From: Varroa destructor
Lineage: Eukaryota; Arthropoda; Arachnida; Mesostigmata; Varroidae
Length of the DNA stretch: 64,000 bases
NCBI RefSeq assembly: GCF_002443255.2
Contig: NW_019211457.1
Span: forward strand, 22,945,709-23,009,708
Reading direction: 5' to 3'
Below the pieces are notes generated by a model, which was given only the letters and a program-made list of their open reading frames with translations, did not search any database and was not told the origin of the DNA. This document shows, in pieces, positions 23,217 through 35,336 of this stretch (positions are counted from its first letter, which is position 1; every line of letters starts with the position of its first letter). A program made the position numbers and the translations under genes.

Positions 23217-24613
23217 TGAAACAACCCCTTCTTCATAATAGTGCAAGATCCTATATGGATGGTTCTTTCACCTTTACTAGAATCTCCAGACCTCGATCAT
23301 GAAGATTATCACATTTTTTAATGCGATATTTTTTAATAATTAGCGAATGAAATTGTGGTTCTGCATTTGACATTAAAGGGACAAACACTTAAATCCTGGC
23401 TAGCTAGAGGAGTTCTTTAATATCAGAGCTAAAAATATCTAGGGAAAAAAAATAAGTAAATTGGTTGACGGACGAGAAAATATTGTAAACGAACACATAA
23501 TCCGTTGATAGAATTCGGGTAGAAAGTTGTTTATAAACAATAAAATGAATCAGGTTCGAGCGTAACATGTATGTAAGGTAAAGCAAGAGTCTCCTGACCG
23601 TTAAAGTTTTCATTTCGCACCTGTGTAAGTATCAGGAGATACGTGAATTACTCGCATAAGGACCAGATTTAACTGTACAACACATTTATAACAAACAACC
23701 CTATTCCTATAACATTAGGCTGTTACAAGTGAATTCGGCAAACTCTTGAATTAGTTGAACTAGAACGATGACGTTTTAATATATGTCGGAGGTACTCTTT
23801 TTTAATTTTGATATAGTTGTCCTAGTGCTTTAGCAGTTTCTGGATAGCCATATACCTACCATTCGCGTTCTCCTGTGTAATATATCCATCTACGCTTTCT
23901 CGAAGTCAGTGTATGTTTGCTCTGTACCCCGTACCCACTCAAAGTTGGATCGGTAGAATAAACGGACCGAAAGCGCTGTTAGTTATTCTTTTACTCGATC
24001 CAGGACGTAATTGGGGGATGGCAATAAGGTCTGGCGTTGTTGTCAAGTAATCGGATTGTGTGATTTTGATGACCGTGCTAATAATCCATAAGTCTTTTCA
24101 GGAAGTCAAGATGGCGGACTGCGTTTATTATTTCATTTTCGACGAGTATTTCATAGCAGCAGATGTCCCAGATGTCCGAACGTAGTCGACACGGCCACCG
24201 AAACCGATTTTTCTCCAGGAAGATGCCATTATTTTGCTCGGTATTGTTTCGTCTGGCCGTAAAGACTGAATTATGCCTCATCTATGGTGCGCGTACGCTC
24301 TAGGCGGCCTCTTACTAATTATAGTCCCGCAAGTCACACGTATTCGTTTTTGAAACGTTTACACTATTTCATTTAAGGCTCCCTTGGCTAATATTTTTAC
24401 CAATATCTTTAATAGTATCAGTGAATTTACTCACCACTGTAGCGTTCAAAAGACAAAAACTTGATTATTAAGTACTAATATTCCAGAGTAAAATATATTT
24501 CTCTTTCCGCGCTTTTTTCTCAAGTAAACTTAATCGATTTTTATTTACAAATTGCTAGAAGATTGTGAAGTATATTTCAGCTGAATAGCGGCGCGTTTTT
24601 TAAATGTTGTTAA

Positions 24614-24646
<33 letters not shown>

Positions 24647-27554
24647 AATATATTTCTATATATACATATAATTTCTATATATATATATATAAATATATGT
24701 ATACTACAGGGTATTTTGGTATTACTTAATAAAGCTATTTTAATGATCACAACAGTCACATGTTGCGTTTAAATATATGTTAACGTTATGACCTTGTAAC
24801 ATAATAATATAAAGCCGTAGAAATGGTACTGGAGAGTGTGCGCTACAATTGAGCACCGTTTTTATATAGCAGAAATTATCGCACTGTTTCCTCTTTTAAC
24901 AGATGTGAAATAAAGACTACCTAAGTTCTGAAAAACTTTTTTAAGCGTCCTAGAGCTTTTTGCCCCACCCTAAATATGTAGCACGACTTGATACGAAGAC
25001 GTAAAACATTATGCTAGCTAGATACATCTATGCATCCCGCTAATAGCTAAGATTGTAGCGAGGTTTGTACAATATGCTGATTTTGCATGTTCGAACCTGG
25101 ACATACTAAACATTTTTACAGTGATTTTTCTTGTAAGAAGATATCTTTACAATAAGCACAAAAAAAAAATGAGGAAAAGCCGGAGGCAATCGCATATGAG
25201 GGTCGTATAGCTACGAGGCGCGCGCACTGCTTCCGCAATAGTGAAGTTCTCCGAAGACATAGCCACTAAGGCATTGCAGGTGAAGGGTTGGCTAGGACAA
25301 TTGTTTTTATGTGCAGCTACGTTGGCAGTGACGGAAACGTTTATGGATGCTGATAGTTAGAACTTGCCAAAAATTATTTAGAACCTACCAAAAAAGCTAT
25401 TTCGTTGTTGTACTAATGAGGTTCGCGGTTGATGCACACACGAAAATGAGCGAAAACCGAATACTATCATCGGGTGTACTTTAGTTTTAGCACACAACAC
25501 ATTAGTACTTCATTGTAGGTTTTTTCTTTGCTAAGGAGCGATTATGTGTATGCCTGTTTGTGCCTGCGTACAAAACAAAGTTTTCAAAGCTAACTATATA
25601 GAGGAAAAACAGGTTCCCAGAAGTAGCGACTAAACATGCAGACCATGCCAAAAAAACAGCCGTCATTTCCCAATGCCGGTTAACCGCTGGATTATAGACA
25701 CGTATATAAAAATATACATAAATTAAAATTTGTAAAGATTTCCGTTATTTTTGTTCTAACATACGCATGCACAGCCCCTTTACGACAACATTGTATAATA
25801 AGAAGCACCCCGCTTGTACGTTTGTTGTTGACAATATATTTTCAGTTTGATCAAGTACTGTTCGGAGCATCAGAAATCAGACGTTCTAGTAAACGGCATG
25901 CCACAGTCAGAAAACCCGTTTAAGGAAAGCAAGTCCTGCGTCATTGTATAGCTACGCGTCGCCGCTGCCTTTTTGCACAGTCTCGTTTGGGCAGGCAACG
26001 CTGTTATCGTCCAAGAGATGGCAAAGCAGATATCCGGCAGATCCAGGTCCATGACCACTACCATCAACAACGGGCTCTTGTCTACCAATCGCCGTCAACG
26101 CTTTTTTATGATCGCCTTAGAGCATGCCATATGTCAATCGATCTTTCCCCGCAGTTTTACCGATCCCGGTGATAGATGTGTATTTTTCTCTAGGGACGAA
26201 TAAAAGAAACAAAAGACAAAGGTGCTAACAGGCGCGTCTATCACATCACGAAGAGAAACACTGCGTGGGAATGAACGAGTAAGAAAAAGGTACGTATGTC
26301 TACGTGTAGATCAAGAGTGTGTGTTATGAGGTTAACTACGATAATTTAGTAGTCTAATAGCGGCATGAGTGCAATCGATTGATGTCGTGTTAAGAGGAAG
26401 TATATAGATTCAACTATACATACAGCTGTTGAAATTGCATTTTTTTTATAAACTTGCGAAGGTGGCGCAAGGCAAGCAATAGAACCCGGTTTGTGAGTGC
26501 TATGATGACTTTGTATAGTTTACTATAATGGGAACGACAGCAATTGACGGTTGCCCATTGCTCGAGTTCCAAGTTCAACAAAAAGGTGTAACATCAGGTA
26601 TAAGACTACAGCCTGTCACAAAAGTTTTAGAACCAGACTGGAAAGTTTCCATGTATAAACATGCGCGTCGTTTATGACGACTCTAGCAGAATAAACAGGC
26701 TGAACATATATAGAGATATCAAAACACGTTTGTTAGAGGTTTAACGCCAGTCAAATAAAGTTTCTTTGTGCATAGAGGTTCCCAGCTCTCAGCTTTCACT
26801 GCGCGAGCTGAACACACAATTTCTACCAGTCTCCAATCACATTTGAGTCCGTGTTAGTAACCCACAATGGGAACGGGCATTTCATGGGTTACACGTTTAA
26901 CTTCTATGCGATCGTATCTAAATCAGTAATACGAGATCAAAGATTGCGGTGATCGCGATAAGGTAAAGATGGTTCCATGATAACGAGTGTAGAAAACTTC
27001 ATTCCGAAGTTAAACGTTGGAAGCGAAATAAAGCCGTCGAACTTCTCTGGTGTGTGCTACCGCAGAAAGAGACCGGGTCATTTGTAATTAAAGCAAGTAC
27101 GTCGTATCCATCAACATGCATTGCTCGTATTAATATAGAATTTTGTTGGGCAGATAGCATTAAGTGGGGCGTGCGTTTCACATTCACACCGTCATGGATA
27201 TTACAAACAGGCAGAGGCGCGCCTCTAAACAGACATGCTTTCTAGAATAGTATCACTGTAGCTGAAGAACATTTCATATCGAAAACGCTGAAATTTAATC
27301 GGAAGGTAAATACAAATAACGCAAAGTCACTACTGCATATATACAGATTCCGTAAAGGTAAACAGCTAGAGCAATGAAAAAAGGAAATGGACAAAAACTG
27401 AAATAACTGTTATGGTCAGAATAAACAAACACTAATAATAGACTTGTTATGTGTTAATACAGAGGGGCACGCAGGACGTCTCATAGCAACGATTCGTAAC
27501 AAGTCATAGGAATTTCCAGTTATTATTATTATACCTATTATCGGATTTGTTATC
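23217..27554. other. No gene recognised; AT-rich block
   Basis: Mostly AT-rich. The TA-rich block at 24608-24704 is listed separately. A9 near 25160 is simple sequence. The overlapping frames on both strands at 25870-26203 and 26999-27245 are short and uninformative. ATT repeats lie at 27522-27533. Confidence 0.55.
24608..24704. repeat. TA-rich block with internal duplication
   Basis: Interrupted (TA)n tracts with G, AAA and TTTC interruptions. The string TTTCTATATATA occurs twice (near 24653 and 24672), and AAATATAT recurs around each, so part of the block is duplicated. Such DNA unwinds easily and is prone to slippage. I see no protein motif to tie it to an origin. Confidence 0.8.
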
Positions 27555-27767
27555 TTGGCAGAACTGCCCCAAAGAAGCAATTTAACAAAAATATGCAAAA
27601 GGGGTTCAACATCGCCAACGAGAATGCAAGACGATCAAATAGAAGAATTGTTATTAAAGTCAATGCAAAGTCATGGCATGCTTACGCACACTAAACCTAC
27701 ATATATTAAGCGTCTTGCACGACAGCACGGTATTGTTTACGCGCCAGAGTATCTGGGCGTACCATAG
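27555..27767 (+). CDS. Unassigned frame, faintly SAP/LEM-like
   Basis: The frame follows a pyrimidine-containing stretch ending in CTTGGCAG (AG at 27560-27561), a possible acceptor. It also has an internal ATG at 27624. The part after that ATG encodes two likely helices joined by a turn: IEELLLKSMQSHGM then LTHTKPTYIKRLARQ. A Leu-rich first helix, Gly at its end, Thr-x-Thr-Lys and then a basic Ile-Lys-Arg-Leu helix is the layout of SAP or LEM helix-extension-helix motifs, which bind DNA or a chromatin partner. The match is by eye only. It ends at a TAG at 27765. The length is well within chance. Confidence 0.16.
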   Translation: MAELPQRSNLTKICKRGSTSPTRMQDDQIEELLLKSMQSHGMLTHTKPTYIKRLARQHGIVYAPEYLGVP

Positions 27768-30700
27768 TCATAATGGAAGACGTCTGCGTGTACGGCAGCA
27801 GAAGACGCCAATGGCCTGTAACAAACTCCCATAGGGCTTGATTTGGTGCCACAATAGCAACGTAATACTTAATACCTGCAAAAGTCAAGTAAAGAAATTT
27901 GAGGACGCGGAAAGCTAAACACGATATAAACTTAATTATAGACTCCCCGTTATAACTTCGTGGGTAATGTATTTATCTTCTAATCTAAGGGACACGTTGT
28001 TGTTTAAGTTCGAACCCAGGACATAGTTCTTATCGCCCTGAGGGCCAGTTGTCGGGTGGAATGCCTAACGGCGATACTGGACGTAAAAGCTCTAAACAAT
28101 TAAGGAGGCCAGGAGTAAAAATTCGTATCCGTACCTACAGATATCTTCGAATGATTCTATAACTAGGACAGGGCTTTAAAGCAGCTTAGGACAAAAGCAA
28201 GCATTGCAATAGCTCACCTTCGCAAACATACAAAAACTTGCACCGGCCACTCTACCCGCATTGGTTATATTGTCAATTGTAATAAACTACTTAATATTAT
28301 TTCTCAAAACGCTCCTTTCGGCCTGTTACTGATGCTTTTTTAAATAATAACGAGACGAACTGTTTAAGACTTGTTCTAGGTTTACTGCGAAGTTGATCAC
28401 ATGCATCTACAGCGAACAGCACAAAAAAGAACAGAAAGGCAAAAAGAATCGATTCCGAAATTCGCTGGAACAATATATATATATATATATATATATATGC
28501 GACTTATATGGTTCCTTATATCAGCATGCAGGAGACTGCAACCAATATCTGTTCCACCCTCCTATACAGCATTCACGGTGGTTTACTAGTTGAATAACGG
28601 AGCACATGACTAGCTAGCTAGGGCGTTTCCCATGCTACCAGCGGTAAGGGGGTCCAACTAATCGACCGTTTATCAACGGTCATCGTCCTTCTATTTCCCT
28701 CAGTGTTCTTCTGAGTGATGGAGTCTTCTAGCGTTTGGTCGGCCATCACCCCGCGTAGGAACGCCTCTAACTAGCAAGCTCAATTGTCCCTTGTACGTAT
28801 TCTTTCCTGTGTGAGTATGTGTTTTTGTGTGCATCTAAACGGGGGATAAAGTCTTCTGTGTGGAATCATATAAGTCCTTGGCAAAGTAGCTCACTTATGC
28901 GGTTAATAGTGGTGCCGTTGCAATGCTCCTTTTTGGTGAGGTGTTCCGTCTTGGGGATTCGCCGCTCGCGTGTTTGACTTGGGTGGACGGCAAAGCGAGG
29001 TGTGAGGATGTTAGCCTGCGATGGCACTTACAGAAACGGATGGCGATGCAGTCCCGCAGGAAGGCTAGCCCTCGATATCGAAATGAAACTGGTTGAGCCT
29101 CACCGTTGGTCTGATGCATTCGCGGGAACGTACGTAGCACGCGCATCTTTCGGGAAACTTCCTTTGCTTTCTAATTTAACTAGAAGCTCATTTTTGTAGG
29201 ACACAACATTGTTTCTGTAGAGACACCGGCCCATGACGTCGGCCTGAGGCGAGCGTCTGGCTGTTGGTGCCATTGCTAGATGTTTCGCTGCCGTCGAAGT
29301 CGATGTGCCATGAGTGTATGGCGGAAGACATGCAATAAAAAGGGACCATTTTTAGGATGATGATTTTTTAATAGGCTGTTAGTGCTAAGAAAAAAACGTT
29401 TTCTGTTGGTCAGTATAAATCGCATAAATGAATTGTTCAAATGGACGCGACGCAGGCATGCCATCAGTACGAAAACACACAAGATCAAAAGGGAATCTAT
29501 AAAGTGTATGTAGAACATACCCATATTTCGTTATGATCTCCGCAGTAACTTAAAGGCATTTAGATGAGAACGGTAGGCGCAGTTTGCTGGTTCAAATCGT
29601 TACCATACCACGAGCAACTGCTGTCGGTAAAATTGGGCTATCCTATGTGGGACTAATCATAATTTGGCTGTCTCAGAGCTGCGATTCCGTTATACGATAG
29701 CATAGGAATACAATGTGGCGCAACGAGTGAACGAGAAATTTTTGAACACCGATCGTCAGTAACGTCTTATAAGCTGTAGCTCACGCTATGCAGGACTACG
29801 TTCGGAAAAATACGTAATAAATTTGGGTGCGAAACAGACCATTGGAAGTAATACACGCGTCGCACATTCGAAGTTGGTCAACAGGATTAGCTATCGATCT
29901 ACGAAAAATCCCAGTAAAACAGGTCACATGTGAAAAGTAGCACCATGTAAAATGAGTGCATGCACATTTACAGCTTGTTTTTTATAATTAAAACGGATTT
30001 TCGTCGTTTTATCATTAGCACAACATTTTTCGGTAATAATAATAGAAACTGGACAAATGTAAAGGTGTAGTGTACCGCGGGTCGTCTACCAGTGTTAGTT
30101 TCAATTGACTCGCATTATTGAAATAGGTCGACTGGCATCTCTGTGGTTCCAAAGTAATTCACCCCAAATTAAATAAGAGATTACTACAACAATTACTGCC
30201 TCAGGTATTCAGCCAAATAGATTTATTTTGGCTAACCTTTTCCCTATATCTTTCGTTGTCCACTGACTTATCGAGATATTCGTCATGTATTCGCTGATTC
30301 ATAAATTAAATGACAGCTTGCTATCAGGTCAAGTGGTCTTTTGTCTCGGTCATTCTCTCTCTTGACCCCTTCGTTGACACCTCCATATCATCATAATACA
30401 GCTCCTGGTTGCTGCCTCGAGGCATAACAAATCCGATACGGGGCACTAGACTTTCTACCACCGCTAGTCTCGTTCGTTTGCAGTGGTTCTTAAGGTTCTC
30501 CTTAGAGGCACGGTTCAATGAGCCTCCTGCTGCTGCCTCTGCTGTTTCCGGTCAAAAGGACAGAGGATAGATAGATAGATCGATCGCCTCCACGCTGTCG
30601 GATTTGAGCTGTGATTATGCCTTGGCCAAGCTGCGACACCTGCCGATAGGCTGGATGGGCAAGCGCATGCTATTGGTGAGGTGCAAAAGAGCTCGTACGG

Positions 30701-31222
30701 GGAGCATTCAGTGCCTGGTAGCTTTGGTAAGCTAGTTGATTATTCGGCCTGTTTCTGTAAGAATAAATTTCACCTGTGCCATATTTTCGTTATGTATTCA
30801 CTCTAAATGACTTGTTCGTAATATAAAATTGTCATGTTTCTCCTATTAATTAGATAAGATGACACTTTTTGTACTTATTACCTAGCTGACAAGACGCCAA
30901 TTAAAGGGATGTATAAAAAGAAAACTATGGTTTTAAAAATGACGACGTGCAATCGTATTGAAGTAAGTGACGGTCTAAGTACTGCATGACTCGATGTAAA
31001 AGTAAAGATAACTCGAAAAAAGTTTGTAACATTTTGTATAAAGAAATAACAAGAACGGCCAAAAAAAGACTGTTGATAGTGTATGAAACCAAGTAGCTAC
31101 CGTTAATCGATCTTCACCTGATCGTTTGCTTTTCTTTTCTATCTTCTAGGTGTTGGGCTATTTACTAGATTTGGCAATTCCGAACAAAAAAGCCGATATA
31201 GGCACTAATAATAACTTTCTTC
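27768..31222. other. No gene recognised; microsatellites
   Basis: Includes the (AT)13 tract at 28473-28498, a somewhat GC-richer stretch at 28560-29290 with overlapping frames on both strands (28895-29146 reverse, 29002-29199 forward), and a GATA run near 30565-30580. A pyrimidine tract ending in TTCTATCTTCTAG (AG at 31148-31149) is the best-looking splice acceptor nearby and lies about 75 bp before the frame at 31223. Confidence 0.55.
28473..28498. repeat. (AT)13 microsatellite
   Basis: Twenty-six bases of perfect alternating AT. Tracts of this kind are common in eukaryotic nuclear DNA and are the main sequence-level reason for calling the window eukaryotic. Confidence 0.95.
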
Positions 31223-31423
31223 ATGCCCGTCATCAGATTCATCATACACGGTAACAGCACAGTAGTGGTAGACGCGACGGCTCTCGCTGGGATGAGGGGC
31301 TTCCGGCTTAACGGCTCACCTACCCAATACCTGGGTGCAACTTGGGTGCATCGACAATCAGACGCGTTAGAACATAAAAATCATGACACGTTAGCTGTCA
31401 TAAAACGAAAGCGCAAAAGATGA
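31223..31423 (+). CDS. Unassigned 66-codon frame, basic C-terminus
   Basis: The ATG at 31223 starts a frame with clearly GC-rich third positions in its first half (many C- and G-ending codons). The product has alternating hydrophobic residues (VIRFIIHGNSTVVVDA), a Gly-rich middle and a Lys/Arg tail (IKRKRKR) that could be a nuclear localisation signal. It ends at a TGA. A strong acceptor-like tract lies about 75 bp upstream, but the frame is closed by a TAG between the two. No family is recognised. Confidence 0.17.
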   Translation: MPVIRFIIHGNSTVVVDATALAGMRGFRLNGSPTQYLGATWVHRQSDALEHKNHDTLAVIKRKRKR

Positions 31424-32212
31424 AAGCAAAGCGCTTACGGCGTTTATATTTAGTTGCAGACGAGTCGATGGAGTGGATGGAAGATGTGAGCTATCGGGGA
31501 ATGAACTAGAAATAAACGAAGCTCTACGGGTCCGTAAAAAATCATGTGGCAGGTCTAAATTTTAAAGAGATGGGCGGCATATTTAAAAGGACTAACCGAG
31601 AAGCAGGATTGTCAGACCGAGAAACATGACTCACGACGTAAGACACAGGAAAACGAACCAAAAAATGTGACGCCACTAATGCAATGACTCCGCCTTGTAC
31701 GAGCTAAATAATGAAACGAAAAAAACGGGCAGAGAACGCATGATACGGGTAAGCAGACACAAGAGATGACATGACTGAGCGAAACGAATAGTACAGGATA
31801 CATGAAAAATAGGTATTCGCAGTCGTTCAAGACGTTCGAAGGTCTAAGCTGTTGTTCCGAATGATATAAACCGTCAGGTGTGAGATCTGCATGCTTGTGC
31901 ATGACGCGCATGTTCTATGGCCGAAAGCTTGTTAATGCAAAACGTCCAACGTAAAATCGTCAACCTGATAAGCAAATGTGAAGATAAAGCGATTCGTGAA
32001 GAGTTGGATGGACGAAAGATCTGGGCTGCGGAAAAGGACAGAAAGATTGTGAGAAATTGTCCCAACATGGACAAACCTCATACTAATCGTAGCTAATACA
32101 TTGCAGAAAAATAGAAATCTGAAAAAAAAACAAGCGAAAACTAAAATGACTGATGAATATCGTTACAAATGCCGTACGTTAATAATGGAAAAACAAACAA
32201 ACAAACATTTAC

Positions 32213-32268
<56 letters not shown>

Positions 32269-33071
32269 AATACTCATAGTTGATCTAGACGAAGAAAAAG
32301 TGAACGGTGAAAAAAGTCACTGCCTTGAAAAATCCCTACAGCCTTTTGCTGGTACTTGTGGTCTGTATTCCGTAATGATCATAAAGATTGTGGAAATGAT
32401 GCTAATCGCATAATTATAATAATGTTCAGGGTAGTAGGAATAACGGTAAGCAAGTTAGAGTGCGCGCGACCTGAACAAGCTAAGAACCCGATCAAATCAA
32501 TGTCTTAGTGATTTACCTAACAAGATGCCACTCTGTGCACTAGCTTCAGACTGGAGACAAATGGTAATAGCCTGAATGACGACAAGGCCCACGCGACACG
32601 GGTTAGCTTTTTTATACACCTAAACATACACATGGCACGCAATAATAAACAATAAAACAAATAACAATAATAAACGAACAAACAGATTCATGCCTGCAGT
32701 GAATAGTATATATATATACACGGCGTCGACTATATTTATGTGGTACTATCATGCCAGCAAAAGTGTCACAGGAAATAAAGAATATGCTGTTATTGTCATC
32801 GAACGCTGTATTGACTTGACGGAAATAATCACTAAAATTAGGTAGACGCAAGCTAGAATGAAATGAGGAGGATCGTCTTCGAGCGTTTTGCTGCAGGGAA
32901 TATGAACGTTTCAATATTACAAGTGGTCGCGAAGGGACTAGGTAGAAAGCTGGACGTCCACACCGTTGAATTCAGCTAAAGCTATCGCATTTGCATGATG
33001 TCGAACTTGCAAAAAGAAGGTTGAGATACGGAAGTAGGGCATTTATGAAACAATTATGAGTAGGCAACCAG
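31424..33071. other. No gene recognised; long AT microsatellite
   Basis: Holds the AAAC and AT microsatellite at 32191-32266 and a shorter (TA)n near 32707-32718. Reverse frames at 31612-31911 (99 codons), 31874-32074 and 32612-32914 (100 codons) have Ser/Cys/Phe-rich content with no recognisable domain. Confidence 0.55.
32191..32266. repeat. Compound (AAAC)4 and (AT)n microsatellite
   Basis: (AAAC)4 at 32191-32206 is followed after a few bases by (AT)6, AC and (AT)20, ending at 32266. The (AT)20 part is the longest uninterrupted dinucleotide tract in the window. It is likely to vary in length between individuals. Confidence 0.95.
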
Positions 33072-33190
33072 ATGAGGCCTCTGCGGGGTTAGTCCTTCTT
33101 TCTTGAAGTGGCGGCCTCCAACGAATACTCATGAGGCTTCTGTGGGGGTTAGTCCTTCTTTCTTGAAGTGGCGACCTCCACCGAATACTC
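33072..33190. repeat. Tandem duplication of a 59/60-bp unit
   Basis: Copy 1 is 33072-33130 (59 bp) and copy 2 is 33131-33190 (60 bp). They differ at four bases plus one extra G in the G run, so identity is about 92%. A 28-bp segment starting GTTAGTCCTTCTTTCTTG is identical in both. The unit is GC-richer than its surroundings. It holds GAGGCCTC in copy 1 and GGCCTC/GACCTC near its end, giving short inverted arms. No long frame runs through both copies, and the 1-bp length difference argues against a coding repeat. I see no third copy in the window. Confidence 0.95.
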
Positions 33191-35299
33191 GGTTTGGACG
33201 ACCCAATGCAGGATGGCACCTTAAACTTTTCGGCATTCTAGGAGATCTCCTTCTGGAAGCATAGAATTATTTCTTATTATCGCGAACCTTAACATCGGTA
33301 GCAGTTTTGATAAAAGTTACTACCGGTCCAACAATAGCTTATGCTAGGTACGAACGGGTGTAAGTAGCCTGGAAATATAGATAGACGACGTCAAAGGCTT
33401 GCTACTAGATGCTTATTAGTTGCCGGCTGTATAGCTAAGAAGTGCGCACAGATGGAGATCAAAAATAGCGAGCGACCTTTTCTGTCGATGTTTGTTCAAT
33501 GCTTGCTGGCTTTGTTGTGTACGAGAAAGGACCCCTGCTTTCGTCAAGCCTGTAGAGTTTCCATAACTTGAAACTACAGCTTAATTCAGTTTTTACGCCG
33601 CTCTTATTGCTGTCATTTTTGTTCAGGGACGGCTATAATCATGTAGCAGGCTTGCAGTCCAACTACTTCCGTCTTCACTAGTAATTTTAAAGTTTTCAGA
33701 TGGCGTAGCGTGTGCGCGCGCTCAGAGACTCATCCATACGGACCTAGCAGCAAATGTCTGCACGAAAGACCGGAAACACTCAGGGGAGCATAACACAATA
33801 AAAAATTTTTTTATTTTTTCACTCAAGAGCGAAGGAAGCAGAGGCTTTAATTAATATCCGAAGAAGCCAAGCCAAAGGAACGACTCCAAGTGAATAGGCT
33901 GCAAAACGTAGGAAATGACCGTCAGATGGCGGCCTTCTTTTGCCCGCCAGCTGCTGTTTTTGAAGACAATTCGTTGTTGCCGTTGGAACTACAGTTGCGG
34001 TAGTGGCTCTCTTTGGTTACTGCTCTACGCGTTGCTCCATTTTGGTTCGAAAACTCGTACGCTAGAAATTTCTGCGTTTTCCAGATTTTTTAAAGATATG
34101 AGCCTACATAGCCCCTTTAGTAGTGCATGCAAAAAAATGCTCAGAAGCAGGAGAAGAACAAATACTCAAGTATGACAAGGACGATATTTGAGCATTTTTC
34201 TCATTTCCAGGTTTCTTTTCATATGCTAGAACACATATGTGATTTCGTCTGAAGTATGTTAAGCCTTTACTGATGAACTGCGAAATATTCCGGAAAACCG
34301 TGGAGCAGGATTTCCTATCGGGTCCCCATATTTTACTGCAATATGGTAGCTAAACCGTTTTCAGTATTGGTGCAGCCTCAAACGCGAAAGGTTTTATTTA
34401 CAAAATAGTGTACAAAATAGTCCAAGGTTGCACGCGTCATAGGTGGCTTAACAAGCATTTAATGCAGGCGCCCGATGGTAATATATTTGTTTCGTTCTAA
34501 AGCTAACCATAGTTATTCGGTTTAGCTTGAAAAGCCTGTAATTTCTTTTGTTTTTTCAATGGATTTATATAAGCCATTAATCGGTAACAAGTGATGTACC
34601 GTCTCATAAATATCAACTACAGCATAGAGTCCTCGTCTCTTTGCTTGCTGCGTAACGTCTTCCACCAAATCTTTCCACCGCTCTGTCCTAAAAAGACCCC
34701 AAATAGTCCACTCCGCAAGTAAACCACGTGCCCAAGCTATACTATTTCCTCCCATTGGAAATTGAGCTCCTTTGCTACCCAGTTATGTGCTGACAAAGAG
34801 CGCAAACGAGCTAAGGAGTAGTTTCTTAATAACATGGCAAATGAGGGTTAGGAACAATTAAACTGAATTGAAATTCGACTCAAACCGTCTGCTTAGCACA
34901 CGATCACAGAAAACTAGCAAAACTTGTATAGTGGTAAACAAATCAAATCCATAAAAGCTATTCAACGGAAACGGTCGATAGAGATGGCAATTCATGTAAA
35001 ATTAAGTCATATTAAAAAATCAATGTGGAAGGCCATTTACAAGCGCGCTAATATATGAGGGAAAGGAATGGCAGAGTTCCGAGTGACATCGATTATAGTC
35101 TTTTGGGTTGAGAACGATTAAGGCAGCTTGATTTCATGGAATACGTTAAGAGATGGTCCCTGAAGAAACTTCCGTGAGGCTCCAAGCTATTACTCGCATA
35201 AGATTTGTTAGAGATAGGTAAACAGGAACTACAGGTGTGCTCCATGTAGTAATATACAAAAATAGTTAAGCCTAGTTACGCAGTATATCCCTTTGTAAT

Positions 35300-35336
35300 A
35301 AGGAATTCCTTTATACTTAAACGGGTTTTCCGTTTA
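35300..35336. repeat. Palindrome plus adjacent small hairpin
   Basis: AAGGAATTCCTT (35300-35311) is a perfect 12-bp palindrome. Six bases later TAAACGG (35318-35324) pairs with CCGTTTA (35330-35336) around GTTTT. Each alone is near chance level; the pairing of the two is what is notable. Confidence 0.6.

Noticed and set aside
31612..32914. Reverse frames of 99 and 100 codons
   Set aside because: Products are rich in Ser, Cys and Phe with no motif. Overlapping frames and simple repeats nearby explain them.
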